From Sphaerotilus uruguayifluvii (lineage in GTDB: Bacteria > Pseudomonadota > Gammaproteobacteria > Burkholderiales > Burkholderiaceae_C): DNA of 64,000 nt. The translations under genes were made by a program, and so were the position numbers. The notes beneath the pieces were generated by a model. It was not told the origin of the DNA, did no database searches, and saw only the letters and a program-made list of their open reading frames with translations. The stretch's first letter is position 1, and the number at the start of each line of letters is the position of its first letter. Positions 54,476 to 62,700 of the stretch are shown piece by piece. Location of the stretch: the NCBI RefSeq assembly GCF_013294065.1, contig NZ_JABSNM010000001.1:77925-141924 (forward strand), in the 5' to 3' direction.

Positions 54476-55036
54476 ATGAAAAAAGTTTACAAGAAAGTCA
54501 TTCACTACAAATGTCTAGGAACCATATACTACCAAGGAAAAGCGTTTGCAGAAACTGGAAAAATTCTGATCGAGTCTGAAAATAAAAGGTTGTTTATTCC
54601 AGGCATGGTGAATATCTGTCTTGCAACAGAGATATTTCTTAAATCGATCAATGCCTCAATCAGTTACTTGGAAGACGAGATTGAAATAGAAGGGAGTGTA
54701 ATTTACCAGGGGCGTGATGGTACTATAAAAATATCTCCCGGAGGTAAAGGGCATGCATTAAGCAAACTTTTCGAAAAAATTCCTGAAGAAGCTCAAAATG
54801 AGATCGCCAAATTTGCATCTCATAACGGATATACGGAATCTATCTATCTTGGATTAAAAGCATATGATGACACATTTGTGGAGTGGCGATATATTTATGA
54901 GAAAACCAACCTGGAAATTTTAACCACCCACCCATTAATTCCAATAATTAATGCCATCAAACAATACTGCGAAACAAATCTAGAAGCAGTAATCGGCGGG
55001 GATACATATGAAATAAAAGAGCACCCCAATGAATGA
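54476..55036 (+). CDS. integron cassette gene 2, possible HEPN-like protein
   Basis: 186 residues, very AT-rich for this chromosome. The segments NICLATEIFLKSI (about 46-57), GHALSKLFEKIPEEAQNEI (about 93-111) and VEWRYIYEKTNLEI recall the helical layout of HEPN-type proteins (an ElylK-like helix, GH-L-LF, RY-YE). The canonical RX4-6H catalytic motif is not evident, so RNase activity cannot be assumed. HEPN proteins are frequent in toxin-antitoxin and phage-defence modules. The start has weak A-rich upstream sequence. It may instead be an unrelated helical protein. Confidence 0.6.
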   Translation: MKKVYKKVIHYKCLGTIYYQGKAFAETGKILIESENKRLFIPGMVNICLATEIFLKSINASISYLEDEIEIEGSVIYQGRDGTIKISPGGKGHALSKLFEKIPEEAQNEIAKFASHNGYTESIYLGLKAYDDTFVEWRYIYEKTNLEILTTHPLIPIINAIKQYCETNLEAVIGGDTYEIKEHPNE

Positions 55037-55079
55037 AATTATCTCTCTGAAATCTTATGCAAATATAGTCTAATTTTAC

Positions 55080-55086
55080 GTTAGGC
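55080..55086 (+). mobile_element. core site GTTAGGC at the cassette 2/3 junction
   Basis: GTTAGGC matches the integron core consensus and is preceded by GTCTAATTTTAC, close to the GTCTAAATTAC that precedes the core of the attI-like site. No RYYYAAC partner or stem is visible in the 130 bp upstream, so the attC of cassette 2 is degenerate or partly deleted. Confidence 0.55.
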
Positions 55087-55152
55087 GTCATAATCGAATG
55101 TAGCGGCTTTCGGGGCTGGACTCCAAAGCAAAAATAACAGGGAGCAACTAGG

Positions 55153-56448
55153 TTGAACGAGGAACTGACTAAAGCATGCGAGGCCCTTGACGCCTTCGCA
55201 ACCCAAGTTACAAACACCTGGGGTAACGACTCAACAATGACAGAAGCAGTTGGTTGGCATAGTCCGGCCCTGACACGACATGATTTGTCTGCATTACCAC
55301 GAATGCTCGCAAGAGACTTGAGGAACGCTGACCCAGATTCAATCGATGAGGCTCTATTGCCTTTGGTACGCGACATTCCAAGGCGACTTCAGATTTTGCA
55401 GGGGAACACTCTGCCGCAGATGTTTGGGGGTAATTCACCGCAAGCCGTCCCTGCTTACGTAAACACCTTTGTTGGTCTTCGTTTAATACTCTCGACAATA
55501 CTAGACTGGCAGGTCGTTAGCGACTCTAAAGCTATGCCAGCAGCGCTTGCTCGACGGGTGCGCTCGATAAGCGCAGAGCTTGAGCAACTGGCACCGAAGA
55601 AGGATGCCCTTGAAGCCCAGATTTCCGATATCAAGCGTGCTCACGCCGCTGCGGAGTCTCTGCCATTGGATCTACAAGCCCTAGCTGAAGCCAGAAAGAC
55701 GCTCGCCGAAGCAGTTGAAGAGTCGACTCTGAAGGCTAAAGAGGCCGCCAGCAACTCTATGGAGTCGCAAAGGCGTGCTGAGGCGATGAAGAAGACGAAC
55801 GAGGAGGCCGAGGCGGTACTTAAGCAGTGTGAGGAGGCTTACCGTGCGAGCACGAGCAGAGGCCTAGCAGCAGCATTTGACCAGCGGGCAACCCGACTCG
55901 GATGGTCGATGGTCGCCTGGACTGCGGGCCTACTTGCAGCTCTGGTTGCCGGCGCATACCTTGGCGTAGAGCGAATCCAAACACTCTCTACCGCTCTTTC
56001 CGCTCCCGACCCCAGATGGGGTGCGATCCTCATGCACTCCTTGCTATCGGTGGCAAGCATCGGCGCACCAATCTGGTTTGCTTGGCTTGCAACAAAGCAA
56101 ATCGGACAACGCTTTCGTCTCGCCGAAGACTACTCATTCAAAGCCGCAGTGGCGCGCGCCTACGAAGGATATCGGAAGGAAGCGGCCAGAATTGATGCGG
56201 CCTTCGAAGCCCGCCTTTTCGACTCAGCACTTACCAGGCTGGAAGAAGCCCCGCTGCGTCTGGTTGAGTCCTCGTCTCACGGAAGCCCCTGGCACGAACT
56301 TGTCAACTCTCCCGCCTTTGCGAAGGCGGTACACGCTGTTCCAGAACTCCGGGACAAACTAGCTGAGATATCAAAGTCGGCTCTTGCGACTCTGGCGCGA
56401 AAGCAGAATCAAACAAGTACACAGAACGATTCCAAGGCAGCAGAGTAG
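55153..56448 (+). CDS. integron cassette gene 3, coiled-coil membrane protein
   Basis: 431 residues from a TTG start with GGGAG upstream. Residues about 135-240 form a long coiled coil (ISAELEQLAPKKDALEAQIS, EEAEAVLKQCEEAY). Two membrane helices follow: MVAWTAGLLAALVAGAYLGV (about 254-273) and LLSVASIGAPIWFAWLATKQ (about 296-315). The C-terminal cytoplasmic part has FRLAEDYSFKAAVARAYEGY and ARLFDSALTRLEEAPLRLVE, which I have the impression is a conserved module in hypothetical proteins near defence genes, but I cannot name it. Membrane-anchored coiled-coil proteins are typical abortive-infection effectors; this is inference. Confidence 0.75.
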   Translation: MNEELTKACEALDAFATQVTNTWGNDSTMTEAVGWHSPALTRHDLSALPRMLARDLRNADPDSIDEALLPLVRDIPRRLQILQGNTLPQMFGGNSPQAVPAYVNTFVGLRLILSTILDWQVVSDSKAMPAALARRVRSISAELEQLAPKKDALEAQISDIKRAHAAAESLPLDLQALAEARKTLAEAVEESTLKAKEAASNSMESQRRAEAMKKTNEEAEAVLKQCEEAYRASTSRGLAAAFDQRATRLGWSMVAWTAGLLAALVAGAYLGVERIQTLSTALSAPDPRWGAILMHSLLSVASIGAPIWFAWLATKQIGQRFRLAEDYSFKAAVARAYEGYRKEAARIDAAFEARLFDSALTRLEEAPLRLVESSSHGSPWHELVNSPAFAKAVHAVPELRDKLAEISKSALATLARKQNQTSTQNDSKAAE

Positions 56449-56788
56449 CGATGACGCCTAACTACAAGGGCATCCCCGCGAAGTCAACAAAACCTCTCCG
56501 GGCGAGTTTTTATGAAACCCGTCTGAGCAGCGTTCAAACGATCCAACCAACGCACAAGAAACCAGCGACCGACAGGGAGAACAAGGTGCAGACCGCAAAA
56601 CTACAACCGGTCTTTGCTGCGGCTGTCTCATGATGCGCGCTGGGCAAGCGCGGCGCCTATTGACAGCGTCCTCCGTATCACGCGCAGTGCGAGGGGATGG
56701 CCCTTTCATTCGTTCCAGCCGGCACGTTTGTGCTTGAGCTGGAGTTCCTGCTCTTCCCGGAATCAACCGCATCCACCGGAGAATCCAA
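56449..56788 (+). mobile_element. truncated end of the cassette array
   Basis: GCCTAAC at 56456-56462 is a perfect inverse core, placed right after the cassette 3 stop as an attC should be. No closing GTTRRRY follows within 150 bp, so the array seems cut here. The rest of the 340-bp interval is intermediate in composition and holds only short overlapping frames; the promoter of the pterin dehydratase gene may lie near TTGACA at 56660. Confidence 0.55.
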
Positions 56789-57103
56789 TTGATACTGCGA
56801 CTGACTCAGCAAGAAATAGAGCACTTTCTTGCCAACGATCCGGGTGTCGGTCCAAGCAAGTGGAAAATTCAGGACGGAAGGTTGCACATCTCGTTGTCGT
56901 TTCCAGATTTTGTCAGCGCCTTTGCATTCATGACCGCCGTTGCAATGCTCGCTGAAAAGGCGGATCACCACCCAGAGTGGAGCAATGTCTACAACCGGGT
57001 GGACATCGGCTTGACCACACACGACGCCGGCGGCCTCACCAGCAGAGACATCAACCTCGCTCGCCAGATCGCTCGTGCCTATGCCCGTGGAAATGCCGGC
57101 TGA
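56789..57103 (+). CDS. phhB: pterin-4a-carbinolamine dehydratase
   Basis: 104 residues from a TTG start with GGAG ten bases upstream; an in-frame stop at 56735 excludes a much longer protein. The family pattern is clear: [40 protein letters not shown] and [15 protein letters not shown], with the catalytic His pair in DHHPEW. The enzyme regenerates tetrahydrobiopterin for phenylalanine hydroxylase. No phhA is adjacent. Its composition and place after a truncated attC leave open whether it belonged to a cassette. Confidence 0.88.
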   Translation: MILRLTQQEIEHFLANDPGVGPSKWKIQDGRLHISLSFPDFVSAFAFMTAVAMLAEKADHHPEWSNVYNRVDIGLTTHDAGGLTSRDINLARQIARAYARGNAG

Positions 57104-57249
57104 AAAAAGAGCGTCCGCACGGACGCGTTGTTCTCGATGTCGAACTGCGGGACTCGAGGCAGCGCAAGCAACTCCGCCTCGTGCAAGCGCATCGGCCGCT
57201 CGTTCCGCCGCCCACCCCTTCCGCCGCTCTTGCCCATCCCCCACCCCGC

Positions 57250-58164
57250 ATGGACCGTCTCAAGCAGCTCGAAACCTTCGCCGCCGTCGTCAGCCGCGGC
57301 AGCCTGAGCGCCGCCGCGCAGGCCGAGGGCGTGGCGCCCGCCGTGATCGGCCGGCGCCTCGACGCGCTGGAAGAGCGCCTCGGCGTGAAGCTGATGGTGC
57401 GCACCACCCGCCGGCTCTCGCTCACCCACGAGGGCAGCGCCTTCCTGGAGGACTGCACCCGCATCCTGGCCGACATCGCCAGCGCCGAGGCCAGCGTCAG
57501 CGCCGGCGGCGTCAAGGCCAGCGGCCATGTGCGCATCACCGCGCCCGGCGGCTTCGGCCGGCGCCATGTCGCGCCGCTGGTGCCGGGCTTCCTGGCGCAG
57601 CACCCGGAGGTGTCGATCTCGCTGAACCTCTCCGACCGGGTGATCGATCTGGTCAACGAGGGCTACGACTGCGCGGTGCGCGTCGGCGACCTGCCCGACT
57701 CCAGCCTGATCTCGGTGCGGCTGGCCGACAACCGGCGGCTGTGCGTGGCCGCGCCGGCCTATCTGGCGCGCGCCGGCGTGCCGCAGCATCCGCTGGAGCT
57801 GATGCGCGGCGGCCATGAATGCCTGACGCTGAGTTCCGAGGCCAGCCAGTCGCGCGGCTGGGCCTTCACGATCGACGGCGAGGTGCAGCACCTGCGCCCG
57901 CCCGGCCGGCTCGACTGCACCGACGGCCAGGTGCTGCACGCCTGGTGCCTGGCCGGCCTGGGCCTGGCCTGGCGCAGCACCTGGGAGGTCGAGGCCGATC
58001 TGGCCGCCGGGCGGCTGATCAGCGTGCTCGACGCCCACGCCGCGCCGCCCAACGGCATCTACGCGGTGCTGCCGCATGTGCGCCACCTGCCGCTGCGGGT
58101 GCGGCTGTGGATCGACTTCCTGAAGCACTCCTACGCGACACCGGGCTACTGGACTGCAGGATGA
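57250..58164 (+). CDS. LysR-family transcriptional regulator
   Basis: 304 residues. The N-terminal helix-turn-helix is LKQLETFAAVVSRGSLSAAA, EGVAPAVIGRRLDALEERLG, VRTTRRLSLTHEG. The C-terminal effector domain carries FLAQHPEVSISLNLSDRVID and YDCAVRVGDLPDSSLISVRL, typical of the CrgA/AaeR-like subgroup. The target is unknown; no divergent partner is adjacent, since the pterin dehydratase is on the same strand. ATG 57250 lies directly before the conserved MDRL start. Confidence 0.92.
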   Translation: MDRLKQLETFAAVVSRGSLSAAAQAEGVAPAVIGRRLDALEERLGVKLMVRTTRRLSLTHEGSAFLEDCTRILADIASAEASVSAGGVKASGHVRITAPGGFGRRHVAPLVPGFLAQHPEVSISLNLSDRVIDLVNEGYDCAVRVGDLPDSSLISVRLADNRRLCVAAPAYLARAGVPQHPLELMRGGHECLTLSSEASQSRGWAFTIDGEVQHLRPPGRLDCTDGQVLHAWCLAGLGLAWRSTWEVEADLAAGRLISVLDAHAAPPNGIYAVLPHVRHLPLRVRLWIDFLKHSYATPGYWTAG

Positions 58165-58252
58165 GCCGCGGCCGCCCGCTTCATGGCAGCATGAGGTCGG
58201 CAACAATTCACGAACCCCCGAGTACCGGGAGCCTGCGCCGAGGAGAGCGACG

Positions 58253-59146
58253 ATGAAGTGGGAAGGACAGCGCGAGAGCGACCAGATCGAGGACCGCCGC
58301 GACGGTGGCGGCGGCGGCGGCGGTGGCGGCATCCGCATCGGCGGCGGCCGCGGTGTCGGCCTGGGCACGATCGCGGTCGCGCTGGTGGCCAGCTGGGTCT
58401 TCGGCATCAACCCCGGCACGGTCATCAGCGTGCTCGGCAGCCTGCAGGGCGGCCAGGCCCCGGTCAGCCAGAGCACGCAGGGCACGCCGCACGCCAAGCC
58501 GCAGGACGAGAGCGCGCGCTTCGTCTCGACGGTGCTGGCCTCGACCGAGGACGTCTGGGGCCAGGTCTTCAGCGAATCGGGCCGCCAGTACCGCAAGCCG
58601 GTGCTGGTGCTCTACCGCGGCGCCACCCGCACCGCCTGCGGCACCGGCGAGGCGGCGATGGGCCCGTTCTACTGCCCCGGCGACCAGAAGGTCTACCTGG
58701 ATCTGGACTTCTTCGACACGATGCGCCGCCAGCTCGGCGCGCCAGGCGACTTCGCGCAGGCCTATGTCGTCGCGCACGAGGTCGGCCACCACGTCCAGCA
58801 TCTGCTCGGCGTGACCGACAAGGTCGACGCGCTGCGCAACCGCCAGAGCGAGGCGCAGGCCAACGCGATGTCGGTGCGCGTCGAGCTGCAGGCCGACTGC
58901 TTCGCCGGCGTCTGGGCCAGCCGCTCGCAGCAGGGCCGCCAGTGGCTCGAGCAGGGCGACCTGGAAGAGGCGATGAACGCCGCGCACCAGATCGGCGACG
59001 ACACGCTGCAGCAGAACGCCGGCGGCGCGGTGCGCCCGGAGAGCTTCACGCACGGCACCAGCGCGCAGCGCATGCGCTGGTTCCAGCGCGGCTTCCAGAG
59101 CGGCCAGCCGGCGCAGTGCGACACCTTCCAGGCGCGCAGCCTCTGA
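58253..59146 (+). CDS. ypfJ: YpfJ-family neutral zinc metallopeptidase
   Basis: 297 residues. A glycine-rich N-terminus (RRDGGGGGGGGG) and one membrane helix (GLGTIAVALVASWVFGI) precede the protease domain. The zinc site is VVAHEVGHHVQHLLG (HExxH), with FCPGDQKVYL-type and ELQADCFAGVWA segments following, as in YpfJ. It is probably anchored in the inner membrane with the domain in the periplasm. Substrates are not established. ATG 58253 follows GGAGAG. Confidence 0.9.
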   Translation: MKWEGQRESDQIEDRRDGGGGGGGGGIRIGGGRGVGLGTIAVALVASWVFGINPGTVISVLGSLQGGQAPVSQSTQGTPHAKPQDESARFVSTVLASTEDVWGQVFSESGRQYRKPVLVLYRGATRTACGTGEAAMGPFYCPGDQKVYLDLDFFDTMRRQLGAPGDFAQAYVVAHEVGHHVQHLLGVTDKVDALRNRQSEAQANAMSVRVELQADCFAGVWASRSQQGRQWLEQGDLEEAMNAAHQIGDDTLQQNAGGAVRPESFTHGTSAQRMRWFQRGFQSGQPAQCDTFQARSL

Positions 59147-59162
59147 AGCGCGCGCCGCGGAC

Positions 59163-59726
59163 TCAGCCCGGCCGCGTCATCTCGGCCTGGCAGCGCGGGC
59201 AGACGGTGTAGTCGACCCGCAGCGGCCGCGCGGCCTGGAGATGCTCGGGCGGCTCCCAGTAGCCCTTGGGCGTGCAGACCCACAGGCAGATGCTGCAGCG
59301 CAGCCAGGGCGGCAGGCCGGGAAGCGCCGGAGCCTCGGCCGGAGCGGTCACGAAGCGCAGCGGCGCGGCACGCGGTCGCGACTGCAGCAGCACATGCTCG
59401 ACCCGGACCTCGGCCTGCAGACCGGGCACCAGGCGCATCTGCATCTGCCGCGCCTGCAGCGGGGTGTCGCAGCGGTAGTTCAGCGCCCGGGGCAGGCCGG
59501 TCAGGCGCGCCGCCTGCAAGGCCGAATCGATGAACATGCGGGTGGTGTCGCCGGCGAGGAAGCGCGTCAGCGGCTGGCCGATGATGCCGATCCGGAAGGC
59601 GCTGGCCGTGCCATGTCCCGCCTCGGCCGCCGCGTCCCAGTCGGGACTGACGTCGATGATGCGGTCCTGCGCATCGAGCAGGTACCAGGAGGCCATCGGG
59701 ACCCGGGGGGCGGAAGGATCGCTCAT
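59163..59726 (-). CDS. PAS-like protein with C-terminal cysteine (zinc) motif
   Basis: 187 residues. Residues 12-120 look like a PAS domain (WYLLDAQDRIIDVSPDWDAA, LTRFLAGDTTRMFIDSALQA). The C-terminus holds two cysteine pairs, CSICLWVC and VCPRCQAEM, likely binding zinc. The start overlaps the stop of the giant hybrid gene (ATGA, 59726-59723), so it is coupled to it and may be a sensor or adaptor for it. The same combination occurs in a few Burkholderiales proteins of unknown function. Confidence 0.78.
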   Translation of the reverse strand: MSDPSAPRVPMASWYLLDAQDRIIDVSPDWDAAAEAGHGTASAFRIGIIGQPLTRFLAGDTTRMFIDSALQAARLTGLPRALNYRCDTPLQARQMQMRLVPGLQAEVRVEHVLLQSRPRAAPLRFVTAPAEAPALPGLPPWLRCSICLWVCTPKGYWEPPEHLQAARPLRVDYTVCPRCQAEMTRPG

Positions 59727-62700
59727 GCCCGGCAGTCCTGCAGCGCCGCGTCCGTCAGCCAGCGCGTGCATTCGTCCGGGGCCATCGGCCGGCCGCGCAG
59801 GAAGCCCTGCACCACCAGGTCGGCTCCGCCGCGCTGCATCAGGCAGGCCATCTGCTCGGCGTTCTCCACGCCTTCGGCGACGATGCGCAGCCCCAGCGCC
59901 CGGCCCAGGCCGATGACCGCCTCGACGATCTCGCGATCGTCGCGCTGGTCGGCCATGCCCTGCACGAAGCTGCGGTCGATCTTCAGCTCGCTGATCGGCA
60001 GATGACGCAGATGGGCCAGGGAGGAATAGCCGGTGCCGAAGTCGTCGAGCGAGAGCTGCACGCCCAGCGCCTCCATGCGCCGCATGATGCGGTCCAGCGC
60101 CTCGTCGCGGCGCAGCAGCGCGCTTTCGGTGATCTCCAGCACCAGCCGTTCTCCCGGCACGCCATGCGTGATCAGCAGCTGCTGGAGCCGGTCGGGCAGG
60201 CCGCTGTCGCGCAGCTGTCGCGCCGACAGGTTGACCGACATGCACAGCTCCACATGGCCCTGCGCGCGCCATGTCGCCAGCTGCCGGCAGGCCTCGTCCA
60301 GCACCCAGTCGCCGATGCGCTCGATCAGCGAGGACTCCTCGGCGATCGGCAGGAAGACCGCCGGCGAGATCGGCGCGCCCGCCGGCGTCCAGCGCAGCAG
60401 CGCCTCGACGCCATGGACCGCGCCGCTGACCAGATCGGTCTGCGGCTGGTAGAACAGCCGCAGCTCGTGGCGGGTCAGCGCCTGACGCAGGCCGCTCTCG
60501 ATGTGCAGGCGCTGGCGCGCGCTGCTGCCGACCTCGCTGGCGTAGAACTCGCACCGGCCGCGCCCGCCGGTCTTGGCGCGGTACATCGCCGCATCGGCAT
60601 GGCTGAGCAGCGTGGCCGGATCGCTGGCGTCGACCGGATAGAGCGCCACGCCGATGCTGCCGCCGGTCGACAGCGTCGTGCCCCGGAACGGCACGTTCTC
60701 GGCCAGCATCCGGGTGATGCGCTCGACCGTCAGCAGGCATTCGTGGCGCGAGGTGTTCTCCAGCAGCAGCACGAACTCGTCGCCACCGATGCGCGCCAGC
60801 GTGTCGCAGGCGCGCACGCATTCGCCGATGCGCCGGGCGGCCAGCTTCAGCATCTCGTCGCCGGCGTCATGGCCGAGGCTGTCGTTGATCGTCTTGAAGT
60901 GGTCGAGGTCGATGAAGCACAGCGCCACCTCGGTGCGATGGCGCCGCGCATTGTCGATGGCGTGCTTGATGCGGTCCATCAGCAGGCTGCGATTGGGCAG
61001 CCCGGTCAGCGTGTCGTGCGTGGCCAGATGGCGCATGTTCTCGCGGGTCTCGGTCAGCGCGGTGATGTCGGTCAGCACCGCCACCACATGCGAAGGCTGG
61101 CCGGCCTCGCCCGCCAGCAGGCTGGCCGAGAGCCAGCCCGGGAACATGGCCTCCTCCGGCCGCTCGCACCAGACCTCGCCCTGCCAGCCTCCCTGCTCGA
61201 GCACCCTCGCCAGCACGCCCGCCAGAAAGGCCGGCCCGTTGCGCCCGCCATCGAGAAAGTCCGGCCGCTGCCCGATCAGGTCGGCCTCGGCAAGGCCGGC
61301 AAGCAGGCACAGCGAGCGGTTGACCCGCTCGATGCACCCGTCGGGGGACAGGATCATGATGCCCTCGGAGCTGACCTCGAAGACCTTGGCGGCGATGCGC
61401 AGCGACTCGTCGGCCAGGCGGGTTGCGGTCAGGTCGACCGCCTGCACGCCGATCGACTCGAGCGTGCCGGCCGCGTCATGCAGCCCGAAGCGGGTCGACC
61501 ACCACCACTGGCGCCGGCCCCCCACGACGAAGCTCTGCTCGCTCTCCACGGCCGAGCCGTCGCGCAGCAGCTCGAGATCGGCCTGGCGCAGCAGCGCGGC
61601 GGTGTCGGCCGGCAGCACCTGCGTGTCGGTGCGCCCGATCAGCGCCTCCACGCTCGTGCCGAGAAAGGCGGCGTACTGCGGGTTGGCGAACTGGTAGCGG
61701 CCGCTGGTGTCCTTGATCGCCATCAGCGCCTGCCCGTGGCTGAGCACCGACAGCAGGCGCCGCTCGACCAGGCGGGTCTGGCGCTGGGCACGCGCCAGAT
61801 CGGTGTTGTCGACCACCGTCAGCACCACGCCGCGGCGCTCGCCGCCCAGCACGTTGTGGTTGAAGTGCAGCACGTACTCGCGCCCGTCCTCGCCGGGGAG
61901 CAGGTCCAGCACCAGCGGGCTGGCGCTCGCGCGGGCCTGGGCGACCAGAGGCACCAGATCGGGAATGCCGCCAGGCCGGTGCATCGTCGCCAGCGGCAGA
62001 CCGACCGCGCCTGCGCTGAGCCGGAACAGCCGCTCGGCGGCCGTGTTGTAGCGGCTGATGCCGTACTGCTCGTCGATGACCAGCATCGGCATCGAGATGC
62101 TGTTGTGGATGCTCTGCAGTTCCTCGGCGAGCTGCTGGTGGCGCCGCCACTGGTGGCCGAGCTCGGCGTTGACGGTGGCCAGCTCCTGGTTGGTCGCCTG
62201 CAGTTCCTCGTTGGAGGACTCGAGCTCCTCGTTGCTGGCCTGCAACTCCTCGTTGGTGGCCTGCGCTTCCTCGTTGAGCGCCTGCATCTCCTCGTTGAAG
62301 GCCTCGAGCTGCTCGATCAGGCTCTTCATGCGCTCGCGCGCATCGGCCAGCTCGGCCGCGCCGGCCGCGCCCGACTCGGCCGGGGTGAGGCCGCGCCGGC
62401 TGCGCGCGCGCAGCGGCAGGAAGGCCAGCAGCACCTGACGCACCGGCCCGACGCCGGTCTCGGGCAGGACATGCAGCACCATCTGCCAGCGCTGGCGCCG
62501 CCGCGCCGGGCCCAGCGCCACCTCCGACTGCTGCGTGTCGCGCGAACCGTCGCCCAGCAGCGCGCACAGCAGCCGCAGCTCGGTCTCGATCTCGGGCCGG
62601 GCCATCGACAGCACGTCGAAGGTCTGGGCCCCGGCGCGCAGCTGCAGGAAGGGCGAGACGTCGCCATGCACCTGCACCACCCTCAGGCGCTCGTCGAGCA

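Noticed and set aside
56451-56633. 60-codon frame after cassette 3
   Set aside because: It overlaps the attC inverse core, lacks a ribosome site and its product is low-complexity; read as part of the truncated attC region.
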